A DNA stretch of 64,000 nt from Neurospora tetraspora. Taxonomy: Eukaryota > Ascomycota > Sordariomycetes > Sordariales > Sordariaceae. Location: assembly GCF_033439725.1 (NCBI RefSeq), contig NW_026944387.1:3286001-3350000 (forward strand), given 5' to 3'. Under the pieces are notes generated by a model. It searched no databases, was not told where the DNA came from, and worked only from the letters and a program-made list of their open reading frames with translations. Position numbers and translations under genes: made by a program. Of this stretch, positions 1 to 13,791 are shown in pieces. Each line of letters starts with the position of its first letter. Within the stretch, counting starts at the first letter, position 1.

Positions 1-1512
1 TGATCTACTATCGATATTTGTTCAGGCTTTGCCTCTTCTTCAGGCCACAGGTCGGATTGACAGGCGCGCAATCCACCATAACTGCGGCACATCAATCAAT
101 TCACTCTATCTTCACTTCAAGCCTTCTTCTCGCTCATTCATCATGTCACATGTATATCAAGAACCATCACGACAACTCCCTCACGAACAAGAAAGAGGGT
201 GAAGGGGTTGCAGAAAACAGTTAGATGCTCAGTTGATTGCAGGACGGGAGAGCTAGCTAGCTCCGGTCTGCAGTTGGAGAAGTGTAAGGCGAGGTCATGT
301 ACAGTCAGATCGATGTAATGTCAAGGGAGTGCAAGGCAAACGCAGTGTAAGGCAAGGCAAGGCAAGGTAAAGCCGACGGGATGTAGAGAGTCAACGAGAT
401 GCAGAGTCAAGGCAATGTAAGGCTGGTCTTGTCAAAGTACATGTACCTGAAGTAATCTAGGCGAGGCGATGCAATGTGAGGCAAGGCAAGGCAAGGCAGA
501 TATAGTACGGTACGATACAGAGGCAGGTATACGACCGACTGCAGCTTACATGTGCTTCCATGTGACCGAGGCATCGTTGGAGACGATCATGTTAAGCCCG
601 GAAAGTCGCTGGATGAGAACTCCAGTAAATTTCTGACCGAAGCGAAGGGAAATATGATAACGATGATTCGACAATGCTTCAAGTTCTTTCCCTCTTGACA
701 TGCCCTTCTTCCTTCACTCCCTCGTAGCATGTTGGTCTCGCCGGAGAGCCAACTGATCTGGAAGACCTCCTCTTACACATTCCTTCAACTGTCGTCAACA
801 TATTACTGCCGGTACATACGACAACATCCCAGCACAACCATACCGAGCATCACCATATTGCCACCATGGCACTTGGAGTCGAGAGAGAGCAGGATTGTTC
901 AATTGCGAGTCAATTGCATGGTAATATCTGACCACCCCCATAACCTTTTTCATGCTGTGGCATAACAAAACCTTCCAACAAGCGTTGCTAAAGTCCAGAC
1001 TCCTTTTTGCCCTCCCATGCGTTTTTCAAGACCCCCCAAAAATGCATCGTCCTTTCCCTTCCCAAGGACAACAAATGACAGACAGCTTCTTATACTATAC
1101 AACCGCCCGCCCAAGAAACATCATTACAGTATAGCGTGCATCTGATCCGTCTCTTGAAAACCATCTTCGGGAGTCATCCGCCATGAGAGTCGTTCCGCGC
1201 AGGGCGCCGTTTGTTGCGGACGATGAAATGAAACGCGTTAAACCGAGAAGAATATCAAGATCGAGGATGGGAGAAAGCCGGGGGGCTGGACGGCCGTGGT
1301 TATTCGTCGTACAGCAACGGCATGGACGATATAGGCCGAATCACAAGAGAGGAGTAAGGTAGGTAAAGAAGTCGTAGAGGTGGAAAAAGTACGGCGGTGT
1401 TGAGAAAAGATCTAAAAAGGTGGTATATTTTCGAAGAAATTAAGATGAATGATTATGGTAGCTCGTCTCGTCATCGTTACGGTCGCGGAAAGTCAGGACT
1501 AGATGGCTTCGT
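1..1512. other. Intergenic, no gene seen
   Basis: This stretch lies downstream of the mannose-1-phosphate guanylyltransferase gene. It has only short open frames without recognisable domains. GGCAA-type pentanucleotide runs are annotated separately. Confidence 0.6.
331..500. repeat. Degenerate GGCAA pentanucleotide repeats
   Basis: Several short runs of GGCAA occur at about 347-370 and 479-498, with related GCAATGTAAGG phrases between them. This looks like a decaying low-complexity tract. No coding role is seen. Confidence 0.7.
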
Positions 1513-2949
1513 TTACATGATAATGGCCGGTACGTCGACGTTGGCCTTGATGGTTTTGTGTGGCAGAATGCTGCCGCCGTTAACGTAAATCTCGTCGCCA
1601 ATGGTGACATCGTCACCGAGGACTGTCACGTTCTCGAGACGGGCCCACTTGCCAACCGTGCTGTTCCAGCCAACAATGGTGCTCTTGACCCAAGCGTGGT
1701 CCTTAACCTTGGATCCTTCGAGCAACACACAGCGCTGCAGACGGACACCGTCGCCAACGACAACGTTGGGGCCTATAGTGACGTTGGGTCCGATTCTGCA
1801 GTTCTTGCCGATCTTCGCTGAGGGGTCGATAAGAACGTTGCCGCCGTGGACGTAGGGCAGAGTGGTGGGGGCGAGCTCCTTGGAGCCCTTCTTGGTAAGG
1901 GAGGAAAGATAGAGGCAGGTACCCGTCAGGAAATCCTTGGGCTGACCGATGTCCATCCAGAAGCCCTCGAGATCGAAAGAGTGTAATTGACCGTCCCTGA
2001 CCATGGCAGGGAAGGTCTCCTGTTCGATGGAAGTGGGCCGCAGCTCAACGCGGTCAATGACTGCGGGGTTGAAAATGTAGAGGCCGGCGTTGATGCGGTT
2101 GCCGACGAACTGCACGGGCTTCTCAACGAAGCGGTCGATGCGGGATGGGTGGTTGGGCTTGTGAACGACGACACCATACTTGGAAGGCTCCTCCACCTTG
2201 GTCACCACGATGGTACCCTCGTCTCCGTGGGCCTTGTGGAAGGCGGCGAGCTCCTTGAAGGGATATTCGCAGGTAACGTCGGAGTTGAGGACGAAGAAGG
2301 GAGTGTCATCTTTCCTGAGGACGTCCTCGGCCAACTTCAGGGGACCAGCAGTACCCAGGGGCTCGGTTTCGATAGAGATGGTAATGTTGATACCGAACTG
2401 CTTCTCGTACTGCATCGGGGGAAGAAGAGAGGGTTAGCAAGGGACCTCTAGTCAGGGGACCTTCGTTTCAGAAGGAGCTTGTCACTAACCTCAGCCAAGT
2501 ACTTCTCCATAATTTCAGGGCGATAGTTCACGGCGAGAACGATGTCGGTAACACCGGCCGCCGCAAGGGCCTCGATCTGGTGCAGAATCATACGCTTGTT
2601 GCCGAACTCGACCAGGGGCTTAGGCATGGTCAAGGTCTATATTGAGAGACGTCGTTAGTCATGACGTCGACTTGCCATGGCGGCTACCAGGCCACAGACA
2701 GGCCAGCCACGAGGGCATGGCATGGCCCGGCCCGGGATGGTATGCATGGTATGGTATGGTACGGGGGTCGCTTACGAGAGGGCGAAGGCGAGTGCCAAAG
2801 CCGCCGACGAGAATAAGAGCTGTAGCAGGGGGACGCGTCAGTCAGGGTTCCCGCCATTGTAGGGTCCGAGGTGTGGCCAGAGCACCAGCACCGGGAAAGA
2901 GGCGGGGAGGGGGAGGGGGGAGAGGAGTCGAGGAGAGCTTACCCTTCAT
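1513..2949 (-). CDS. mpg1: Mannose-1-phosphate guanylyltransferase (GDP-mannose pyrophosphorylase)
   Basis: Makes GDP-mannose from mannose-1-phosphate and GTP in the cytosol, feeding protein glycosylation, GPI anchors and cell-wall mannan. Four exons are read on the minus strand: 2949-2943, 2819-2776, 2636-2490 and 2409-1513. Together they give 364 residues, the usual length for fungal Mpg1/Psa1. The first exon is only 7 nt (ATGAAGG). The second completes the N-terminal nucleotide-binding signature [10 protein letters not shown], and the third holds PKPLVEFGN. The central part has the [15 protein letters not shown] nucleotidyltransferase region. The C-terminal third has hexapeptide repeats typical of a left-handed beta helix and ends in a short hydrophobic tail (PAIIM). 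All junctions are GT-AG and keep frame. Codon use is strongly G/C-ending, which fits high expression. Confidence 0.96.
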
Positions 2950-5900
2950 GATTGCTGATGTTGGTGGTGGCTGTGTTGGTAGAAGTGTCGGTCGTAACGG
3001 TCGTGATAGACAACGAGCGTATCGAAGAAATGGTTGTTCAACGAGTGTAAGAAGGAAGGAAGAAGCTGGAAAGGTGGCTTGCTACAAGTCGTCGCAAGTT
3101 CTTGGGCGTCGTGAAAGGGGGGAAGTGATTACTATGGCCTCTTGTTGGCGGGAATTAACAACAACCTGTCAAGTAAGAACAGGAGGTAGAAGAGAAGATG
3201 GAGGTGGAATAGTAATGGTGGTGTGTCCGGAGGACGGAAGTGTGATTTGGAGGTGGGAGAGGTGGGATGATGCGAAGATTAATGTTTGTTGGTTGAGGAC
3301 ACTCTGGATCTTTTTTCGAGTCGAGGGTCCCGGGCGGTCGAGTCTCTTCCACTGGTGCCCGCCCGCTTGTGTGTTGCGTGTGTGCTGGGTGCTGGCTGCT
3401 GACTCTGAATGGATGGTCTGAGGCTGCCATCGCACTCAGCTTTCCCCTGGCTGGAACAGGGGGGCAGGTCACACCCGGTCCACTTCAGTTTTGGCTCCCG
3501 CACGCAGGCACCTCGCCAAGAAACCCTCTTTAAAGAGTACGTACCTCTGTGCTTCCACGGGCGGTCTCGACGTTTCCGTCACGAATTCCATCCACACTTG
3601 GCCATATTCATCCACTGTATCTCACCCATTCCAGACTCAATTCCCCTTCTTGGCCTCTCTCTCTCGTCTCACCACTGCTCTCTGCAACGGCAAGGCTGTC
3701 ATTGCTGTTTCCATCTCAAGCTGGTTTGGGCATGGCGCAGCAGCTTCCGGTGGATTCCCTGTGATTTCCTGGTCCATGCTAAAACGATCCGCTAGCGGTT
3801 CCTGTGGCCCGTGCTCCATCTCCGGTGCTCTCTTCTGCGTCCGCTTTGGTCAAGTTGGGGAAACCTGGAAAGGGGCACGGCCCTGAATGGGGCTCTCCCA
3901 TTGGCTATCTAGCAGCCAAGAGGGGCAGACCAATCAAGCCATTCAAGCGGGCTCGCCAATCAAACCACATCAATCTCCTTGACGAGATTGGCTTGCGCCG
4001 TTGCAGAACACAATCCCCTGAATTTCCATCAATGCTTCTTTTGTTTCGGTGCCCCTTTTTTTAGTGTTTGCCACGGCGCCGCCCGTTCAGGTCAACGTCG
4101 ACGACATCAGACCTGCCAATTCGATAACCGAATCACGATAATCTGGAGCATGTTTCAGGTTCAGACAATTGGTCTGTGTGATCAACTCGATGCCTTTTTC
4201 CATCTCATCGTCGGACATTGACAATTCCTATACTGCCCCTCCGTCTCAAATTGTCATGTGCTCCATCTTCCGCCCGTGGGTCGTGGGTCATGGAGCTTTT
4301 TAGCAAGCACACCACGCAACACCACGACCCCACGCAACAAACCTGCTTTTGGGAAACATCGTCAGAGTTGGCCGAGGCAGCATGCGCTGCTCGAGTCAAA
4401 CAACAAGAAAAAAAACATCGTGAGTCCCGAGCACATGTTTGCGAATGGTGACTCTACGCTCTTCACCGTATTCCCTTCTCCATCGGGTTGTGGGGGAATG
4501 TGAGCAGTTTTGAAGAAGCTCCATTTGCAGATCGTCAAAAGGCTTGTCGAGGAAATGAAGGGTGTTTTGTCCACCGCGGTGATCTCGATACCGGGTACAC
4601 TGAGACCCAGAAATACCCCGAGATGTGGAAATCGGCTTACGTACGCGCAACCTACTGTGTAGTTATACATGGTAGTAGTGTATACCACTCACATTCACTC
4701 CTTCAATAGCCTGAACAACTTTCAAGATTACCTTTACCCAGAGCAGAGGTATACACATCCATCCATAGGTAAGCTCGTATGTCATAACGTGAGAAGTGAG
4801 ACCACAGTCACCACACTGAAGTATCCTCCTTTTATAAATCTCGTATAACAACCGCCACCAGTTACCACACCAAAGCAGGTACGAGAGATCGCATCGACTA
4901 CCGACCGTACTTAACCCCCACGAACGAACACCCCATTCGGAAGTGGCAGAAGTCATGTGCTCCGTCGCGAGTTGCACTCTACTCTCAAGATATATCATGA
5001 AATCGTGCATAGTCCACAACCACAAACCACAACCGCCACAAACAAGGATATCCATCACCCATTGATATCCCTTCTGACCTCTAATGAAACAAGCACCGCC
5101 ACGTTTTGCGTTTTGCAGTGGTTCTTCCTTTCAAACATCCCGAGCCCAAGCTTGGTCTGAGCAATTCGAATATCGTCTATCAGTGTCTGCTAGGTACGCT
5201 GATGTGGGAGCCGCCAATCTCCGGTGACAAGGCAAGGCAGGGTCGGTTTGGTAGACCTGACGAGTATGTATACCACTATGTAATACTAGAACCGCCCGAG
5301 TGAATGATAATCACCGGCGCGCCGGCGGCGCCACAAAGCCGCAATAATGATTGCGATCACCAGAACTTCAACCTCTTTTTTCCCCTCTTCTCCATCAGTC
5401 AGTCCATAGCACCCTCACTCATTGTTCGTCAATAACCCCGAGACCTCCAGGTGGAAGTTCCATCTCCGACCTGAACCCTTGGATTTAACTGACCCCTGAC
5501 GTCCCAATCCAATCCCCGAGGTCGAAAACCTACCCTTACCCTGGATGAACGAACCCTGGTTCACCTGGGAGCTGGGCAAGTGCCAACCATATATTGTATC
5601 CGTATCTTCCCTCCCATGCGGCATGTCCGCTTGTTAGTTCCTTCCTTTGTCCCTCCCTGCTCTTCTCTTGTTCTTTCGGTCTTCTCCTCCTTAACACACC
5701 ACCCCGTTTACCTCTTTTGGGGACCTTACCCCTGGGCAGTTCCAATTCAGCCCTCCATCACATCCACGTGGTGGACGACCGGTCGGACGGCAAGGCCGCA
5801 GGACGCGGGCTGGATGGGGACTACGGGATCGGGATCGGGATCAGGATATAGGGCTGGGACGACGGGTGGACTAGGCTGGGCTACCTAACCTAGGCGTGCT

Positions 5901-7271
5901 AGGGTGGGTGGACGTCGGTCGGTACTTATGTACTAACATACAGCTTCGGAAATCCGGGTTAAGTCTGTTAGTGCTCAAGTCTAATTTCTCCCGAACCTAT
6001 TGGATGTTGACGGTTGAGAGAACATGACACAAAGGAGAGCATATCACAGTAACAGAGTATCTCACAGTAAAACCAGCCACCAAACTTGACCAGGGTCGCG
6101 AGAAAACAATTGTATTCTTTTATCAGTCATGTCATCATCATCGTCACCCTCTATCTTATTTACAGGTACGACGGGGGTCATATACGCTGCGTTACTTGAT
6201 GCTGCCAACACGCCCTCCTCTCACCATCTACCTCCCCGCCAGATCCCCCCACCAGCACTCAAGTTGCCTGGGCTCGTCATCAATGTCTCTTGGAGATGCC
6301 GTTTCATTAAGTCGTAAAATCGTGAAGAATGTTCCCAGAAGGGACGAAAAGAGAAAGAGGAAGTAAGCCACGAAACTCCCATGCCATACTCCCCCCATGA
6401 TACATGAAAGTGAAGAAATAAAATGATCCAACCAGTCCAACTTCAGCCAAGTATGCCCTTCGGTGATCCAATGGGTCTCTGTCTCCCGGCCAAGAAAGAA
6501 GACAGACGTCTTGCGGCGAAGCATAGAGGCCTACGCCGAACGGACCGCTCCAAAGTCTCGTGAAGGTGCGAAACCAAACAAGTCCAGGTGCAATGAATGT
6601 GTATGAGCTGACTTATAAGACAGTTGCAATAATGATGAGATGCGTCCCAAACCAGGAAGGAATGGCCATATGGAAGCGTCTTGCCTCATCATTTCGGACC
6701 CAAGGTTCCATCAAGCCAAGGTGAAGGCGGTCTTGGACACCACTAAGCTTTCCAAAGTCCACACAAAGCAATGGGAAGAACAATCCCTGGTCAGCTGGAT
6801 CAGGCTTGGGTTCGTATTTCCGCGCTGGGGGCATCCAATCCAAGTACGGCTGTACTTCCACGATACGGACGAAGCTTTCCGGAGGCCCAAGGAGGCTTCT
6901 AAAACAACCAAAAACCCGCCAAACTCGGGGAGGGAAAACCGGAGAACCCAAAAGAAAGGAATGAAGCAGAATCGTGACAACGCGTCAGATCAATGTATCT
7001 ATATGTCGTAGGTCGTCCAGTCATGAATTTTGCCGATGCAGCTTTTGTGCGTGTAGAAACCAGTCGTGATGCTATTCGTTCGTCTTTTGCCGAGTCGTCG
7101 ATTGATCGTCACCTAGGGGTATAAATCCCGGGTCTTCTCACCATGTTGCTGTGAAGCGTGAAAGAAGTTTAAAAGAAAAAGAGAAAATCCAAATCCGCTG
7201 ATCGAGAGGGCATCCATGCCCTTTCAATGGGCTGTGTTGCCTTCTGCTAAGGTATGGCGGCTTCATGGCCC
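2950..7271. other. Long intergenic region, no gene seen
   Basis: About 4.3 kb between the start of the guanylyltransferase gene and the end of the dsRNA-binding protein gene. Open frames here are short, overlap on both strands and show no known domain or plausible splice chain. The part next to 2950 should hold the guanylyltransferase promoter. No tRNA or 5S rRNA was recognised. Confidence 0.5.
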
Positions 7272-8023
7272 TCATTCCGTCGAAGCAATCGAGCTGCTGC
7301 TCGATTCATCTCCGGAATGTCGATTGCGGTGTCCATGCGTATATTGGGAAGACGTATGGGGACGGCTGCTCCGTCTGGACTTGTGCTTGGCCTCGTCTGC
7401 CGGCAACCCTTGGACGATTCCGTTGCGAGCCAGCATCCCTCCATTGACCGAGAAATTTCGGCAGACCATAAACGCACGCATGGCCGCGTTTTCCTGGGCG
7501 AGTCCATGTGATTCATATGGGATATCTGTCTGGTATTCGCGGCCGTTGACGAGAACCAAGCAGGTAAAGCCACTGCCGTCACGGTAGCACTCGTACGAGG
7601 GATCGTGCCATCCACGCCGCCGGCAAAGACCTGTAAGAACCCAAATTAGCGGCTTTCCTCATCAGAATGTATGTGGGTAAAGCATGAGACATGTGCAGAT
7701 GGATTCCCTGACTGCGTGGCAGCCGAACACGGATGCCTCAGCCCTATGACCGGGGTCGGTTTGATCTGTGGGTAACGGGGGGGCAAGATGACACCTGGTG
7801 TACGATCTCTGGAAGAAGAAAGAGGCGGGACATCTCCATGTTGTGGAAATCTCATGCAGGGGTAAACCATTCCAAAGGGGGAAATGCCATGCCTCGTGAC
7901 AACACCCCACAACAAGATTGGCAGTGTAGGATTTTTGTGATTAAATTGGAAAGCGAGGTTTGACAGCAAAGGTTGACGCGTGGGTGACTTACTCTCCAGA
8001 TACTGCATGTAGAAACCAGCCAT
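7272..8023 (-). CDS. Small double-stranded-RNA-binding-domain protein
   Basis: Two exons on the minus strand (8023-7993 and 7630-7272) give 129 residues. The 362-nt intron has a GTAAGT donor and a TTACAG acceptor and splits a Ser codon. The joined N-terminus reads as one dsRBD. An alpha-1 helix (FYMQYLESLCRRRGW, from residue 4) is followed by DPSYECYRDGSG, the strand FTCLVLVNGREYQTD, and the helix LAQENAAMRAF. This matches the alpha-beta-beta-beta-alpha order of the fold. The rest, from about residue 82, is low-complexity and rich in Ser, His and Arg. A pyrimidine-rich TTTTGCACAG lies just before GCAAAAACCGACACC and the ATG, so a 5' leader intron is likely. The domain is a known family; the role (RNA silencing, editing or ribosome-related) cannot be told from sequence. 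Confidence 0.8.
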
Positions 8024-11000
8024 GGTGTCGGTTTTTGCCTGTGCAAAATAAAGGATATGCCAGGAGAAGCGAGACAGAAGTGAAACGGCAAAATGTAGAG
8101 GTGACGATGGTGAAAAAGAAGGAAGTGAGGAGGCCGCGGGTAGATGTCCGAGATCCGAGGATGTGATGCAATTGAGCCCAACTAAAAAGGCAGAAGGAGA
8201 TGCGAGGCAGTGCCGGAAGCAGGCAGGTATGGACAACGAAGCTGCATCACCTTGATGAGCAGTCAACGGCGAGATATGTGTGCTTTACATATTGCAGTGA
8301 AGGAGCGGCCTTCGTGCGGGGCAAGAGCGGAGGCAAAAATGTCCGAATTCAGACGCCAAAGAGACGACATGAGGGAAAGCCAAACGGACAGGAGGATAAA
8401 GTGTTCGTCAGATGCAATGTTCGACCGTCGAGATGCGGCTCAAAGTGTGACCCATCTTGATGCGCTGGCATTGTCGTTGCCAGTTGATAGAGCCGGAGAC
8501 CGGGCCAACTCCACACCACACATACACCACCCATGGGGTATGCATTGACATGCCTGGGGGGAAAGATCTGCTTTGATAAGTCGAGCCAGTCTGGGATTGG
8601 AATGGGCATGGATGGAGCCCGACACCATTTGTGTGATGATTTATTTTCCTTTTCCGGCACCTGGCTCGACGACTGGGCCGGCCTCCACATGTTCTTCGGC
8701 CTCTCTCGCCGCCCTGGCACGCCTGGATCGTGTCCCATCGTTGGATAGATGAGATAGGCTCGCGAGGCGTTTTGGGTATGCAGAGTTAGGCATAGCAAGG
8801 TGGCGAAATGGGATGCCCGAGAGCCAGTCTGGTGCCCCAAGAGAGAAATCGAAGCAAGATTCGAAAATTCGGCAGCAAGCGGTCTTTTGCCGGCAACCAG
8901 TCAGATTGAGATGTGGCATTTTGGTGAAGCCGAGGGGTGCCAGAAGAAAGGATGTGCCTGGCTCGCAACACGAAAAGCAGTTGATGAAGAACAGCAAGCC
9001 CGGCAAGATCCATCTGACTGGTGGCTCTTTGAACCACTCATGCAGCCTGGGCTATGGCATATCCAGCATGTATCCTTTTGGAATTGGAGTTTGTGCTATC
9101 GACACTATCGACAGACGGACCGCAAGGCCTCGGCGGTACCTTTTTTCAGTAGAGGTGCGTCTCCACTTGCTATGCTACCGTAGAGATCAACGGCAGAAGG
9201 TAAAATAGCGTCAAAATTTGGCGGGTCCATATACGCTGCATGAACCAGCCAGGAACGGGGATTGGGGTTGGGGTTGGAGCCGGGGGGCATGAATAGCCAA
9301 GCGGGCAAGGAAGGACGGGAGAAGTTGACATGGCATGTTGGTGTTTGGTTGACCTTACTGAGAGGTGAACTGGAGATCATTGGCGCTGTGAATTTGTGGG
9401 CCACGACTCGGGCAACATGGGCGATTCGGCGGATTCCATACCTTGGTTCGGCAGGCAGCGTATCAAAACCGCGGGATCGAGGATTCCGGAAAGACGACAA
9501 CAGCCGGCGGTGTTGCTGGGTGCTTTCCGTCCGGGCCATGGGCCATGGACCATGGATCACCGTCTGCTCGTCGGTGTTTGTTTCTCTCTTTCTCATCTCC
9601 AGTTGGTCAGCAAATTGGGTTCGTCAAGAAATTGCTGTCATGGTCATGGAAAGGGCCGGTACACAGGTCTGTGTAGCGGAACAAATCGAGCCATATCAAA
9701 ATGACTGGCTCTTTGGCCGACCACGAAGTCGGTGAATGAGGGATGAGGTGCATGAACAGTGGCTGGGCCGGCGAACCCTTGCATGTCCTGGGTGCGGATG
9801 CGTCTGGCCCCAGGAGAGAGCGAGGACGCTGAATGGCCGAGTTCATGGCGAGGCCGCAAGGCCGCGAGGCAGCTAGGCACAAGAAGGCCTTAAGACGCAT
9901 GCAATGATGAGTTGGCAATGCTGCTGGATATTAAACCGACGAGCCAGAATGGACTGGTGCAGAAATCATGGAAGACGTGCTGCGGGCACCGCTGGAGTTG
10001 CGTGACAAGAGCAACAGGTGAAGAACAGGCAGTGACAGGCCCTTCCATGCTCTCACGGATGTACGGGTACAAGGGTTCCAAGGGAGCCAACCGAGCCGGA
10101 AGAGACGGGCGGAACGGTGAACCTCGACGGAGCAGTCAACGGGGCCAGCATTGCCGTGCCATTATTTTGAAAAAGAAGAAGGAAGAGCGCGGGCGGAGGA
10201 AAGAGGATGAACGAGGGCAGCCAGTCACGATGGCGATAGTCGCTGTCGTTGGTGAAATTTGGTGTTGACAAGGCCGGGGGAGGAGGACGAGGAGGAGACT
10301 GTAGGAGAGTGTCAATCTTCACATCCTGTCTGCCTGCCCATCGCTCTGCCCATGGCTCGTGTGTGAGTATCGTGATTCGGCTGTCATCTTTTAGGCTTCA
10401 CCGTGTATACCTTGCCGGGACAGAAAGTGACCATGAGGCTGTTGGCATTGAAAAACAAACAATGCCAACTTTGTATCTGGTCTTGAAGATTTGAAGATGA
10501 GAGGTTGAAAATGGATGACAGAGAGACCAAGGGACGAAATGTTCAGAATGCGGGGGCTCTCTGCCTGCTCCGTGCATTGAATGCGAACGAAGCAACCTCA
10601 CGGCAATCTCCAATGAGAATGGAAAGCACATGAAAGTGCAAAATGGTTGGTGGTCAATGCTCCTGGATTTCCAGGTTTTCAATTGATGTCGCTATAAAAG
10701 GTGGGTCCTTTCTGATGGAGGGGAAAAGAGGGGCAGAACACCCGGGATGGAATTCTTCTAGAACACGAACCCAACGAACACCCAGGCCCTCAATGGGTCA
10801 TTGATTTTGCCTCAGACACACTTGACATCTGGAGTGTATCATTCCAGCCTCAATTCAACTTCTTTGCTCTCGATAGGCTTTGAGAGTTTCGACACTGACT
10901 CTGACATGGCACCATTGACTCTTGAATTCGTGGCTGCTATACCATACCATCACGACCTGGACAGATCTGGGTAGGCGATGAGTTGACTGACCCAAACGCT

Positions 11001-13791
11001 TCGATAAAGAAGCAGCCATCGCCCATGAATTCCCCGCCCTCCTCGATCGACACTCTCGGGCTCATTTGCTTGAACCTGATCCCCAAGCTGTGACAAGCAT
11101 GGAGCTCAACAGGAGGACCAATCAGACCACCTCTAATGCCATCATCTTCGCCTTATCGACCAGCACTTTCCTTGGAGAGTTGGGGGTCAAGGAAGTCGTT
11201 CTTCCCTTTTTGCTTTCCTGTTCCCTTTCACCCCGCATGCTCGCTACGTTCCTTCCTTCCCTTTCCAATGGACAGCTGAGCTTGATGAGGTTGCAGCCCC
11301 TCATCAGAGCCATCACTCGCATATGATGGAAGCTCAGCCTTTCTGATTCATTCCATTGCAACGTCATGCTTCGACTGAATGGTGTCTATGTACCTCTACC
11401 AATTTCAACCTCGCCCTACCAAACCCATCAGCTACGATTTGGCTGAATGCTTTGTTTCCCAACCTATTCTCCGGGCATCGACTGCGCCACCAGGCCGCCG
11501 TAATGGGCCTCATCCCGTCGAAACCCTCGATTTGTCCGGAGAAAGACTCCTCGTCCATGGCCAAGACACAAAGGCAGAGCTCGGCAAAGACGGGCAAATC
11601 TCACCACTATATTCCATCATGCCGGTTCTCGCTACCATCCACCTGGGTTGGGACATTGCTTGACCCTTACTTACCCTTCCAGATGAGTATGATATCTTGT
11701 TGCCATGTACCACATTTCTCACATCCCGGTAATACAGGTGAGATTACACGACAGAGATGAACCACGCATATACAAGTTGTAGTAGCTGTTCTGCAGCCTT
11801 CTACGACTTGTTCCCTTTTCTAGCCATTGCCATGCCATTGGCAACCATTGTCTGATGCTACCCAAGACCCATCCGAGGGTTTATCCGAGGACCCGACCAG
11901 AAATACGATTGGGATATGGAACCTCACGGAGGCTGCAAAATGATGATCAAAACCTATCAGACAACCTGCCATTGGACCGTCCATGAATGGTTTTTCGATG
12001 GGATTGATTTCTTCCTAATCATTACCCCCACTCTGCCATCCTTTCTGTGATGCTGATTCGAGGCCTGCGCCGATCTGAACTACTCACCGGCATTCTGGGC
12101 GAGTGATACAGGAATCGGGCACTATTAGGGGGGTTATGGCAAACAACACCAAGCCCACAAGACATCTTGCTCTGAGGAATCGAGGCTTTGGTGGTTGACT
12201 TGATCTATAACGTCATTTGGATCCCCGGACGTTCTGTCCGGCAGCATGACCCCAGTCCAAGGGTTAGTGATGGGAGCAAAGCAACAGCATGCCTATTTCT
12301 ATTGTCTCGACTCACAAACTTCCCCGCAGGGATATCGTCCATGTCCTTGAGGTGTGTTATGGTGCGTGGACTGCCATGTTGCCAAAGTGTTGTACACTCA
12401 CGGCCTCTCGGTACGCATACCTGCACCCACGTCTAACCAGCCCTTTTCTTCGTTCCATATCTGCACAAGTTGATCGATGGTGGCGTGCTCGGAAGGATGG
12501 GAAGGATGGGTAGCGACGGATATCGACAGTCAATTAAGATTGTTGCATGCACTTCAAGGTCAAACCCACTTTAATCAAGTCTCAAGCCAGGGCATTTCAT
12601 CCAACACGTCGTATCCTGCAGTCACTTCAGTCTCGCTTTGTTCCGGAACGGATGGGTGCCTAACCACGAGGTGGAAGTGCAGCGGAAGGCTTCGCTTTGC
12701 CTCAGTGATTGCCTCTGTTCCCATGCAGGTGCCCACGGTCTGATAGGCTGACCTGCACTTTTCCAAGACAAACCCACAGAATCCAGTGATTATGGTGGCG
12801 GAAGACTTTCCGAGAGCCGCTCTTTGCTGTGGAATGAGAGTAACCGCATTTGGAGATGGGTAAAGAGTCCAGAGGAAGACGTTGGGTTCCTGGGACTGAA
12901 GTTAGTATCTCCAAACTCACAATGACCAGGTGTCGAGCCAGTTATTCCTGCCATCATTGCCCGTGCTGTGCTTCTTGGTAGGTATCTTTCTTTCGACTTC
13001 TTATTTCACCCTGCTTCGGCTTACCTACCGCATTGCTTATTTTTTTAATCTGCCAATCGGCAGTGGGAGGGTATTTAGAAATGCTTGGTTCCGATAGCTA
13101 ATGACACTCATTGATCTCAAACCCCAATCCATGCGATTTGATGAATATAATAAAACCTTATACTTTAAACGTCAACAATGTTTGACGTGCGTAGGCTCGA
13201 TAGCTTGTAATGTGAGACTGATTGGTGGGTGAAGTGTGAGTGAGTAAGTCAGTCAGTGGTCAGAGGAAACACCATATTTGTTGGTCAAACACCAGAATTT
13301 CACACATGATGACTATGGAGGATCTCAACTTGCTTCTTTTACAGATTGGTGCTCAGAAAGCTATTGATTACGCTCGACAGACAATCCGGCATGTCCTCGT
13401 CGTCTTGCTTGTTGCACTCACTCATGCTGGATATTCCTGTAGACTGCCTTCATGCCAACCCAACTCGAGGGCTCACATCAAACTAAACATGCCCGCCCGT
13501 TATCTTGACAATGCAAACAAACATATGCTAGTATAAGAGCTGCCGTGAGGACTTCCACTCGTTTCTGCTGTTTCATGCGAACATACCTTTCCCATCATTC
13601 TTAACAGTATATCCTCATCACCAAGCACTCGCTGCCTCAATACCACATACTACTTGGTCATTCTTCCGCATAACTCATTTCCCTCTTTCCCAAGGACAAC
13701 CACAGTTACCCCACCTGAACCTTCCTCCCCTTCTACCCAATCTACTCAGTCTACCCAATCTCCTCCGCCCATCGATGTCATTGTCCACCGC
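8024..13791. other. Long intergenic region, no gene seen
   Basis: About 5.8 kb between the dsRNA-binding protein start and the farnesyltransferase beta stop. Frames of up to 163 residues exist (for example minus 9105-9596), but they overlap frames on the other strand and carry no recognisable domain. Part of it is probably the leader and promoter of the dsRNA-binding protein gene. Confidence 0.45.

Noticed and set aside
4900-4920. CCGTACTTAA, as in fungal 5S rRNA
   Set aside because: Only this 10-base word matches; the flanking 5S sequence and internal promoter are absent.
4663-5058. 131-residue minus-strand frame rich in Trp and Cys
   Set aside because: No recognisable domain and unusual composition; probably chance.
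9105-9596. 163-residue minus-strand frame
   Set aside because: Low-complexity and Pro-rich with no family resemblance, in a region with equal frames on the plus strand.
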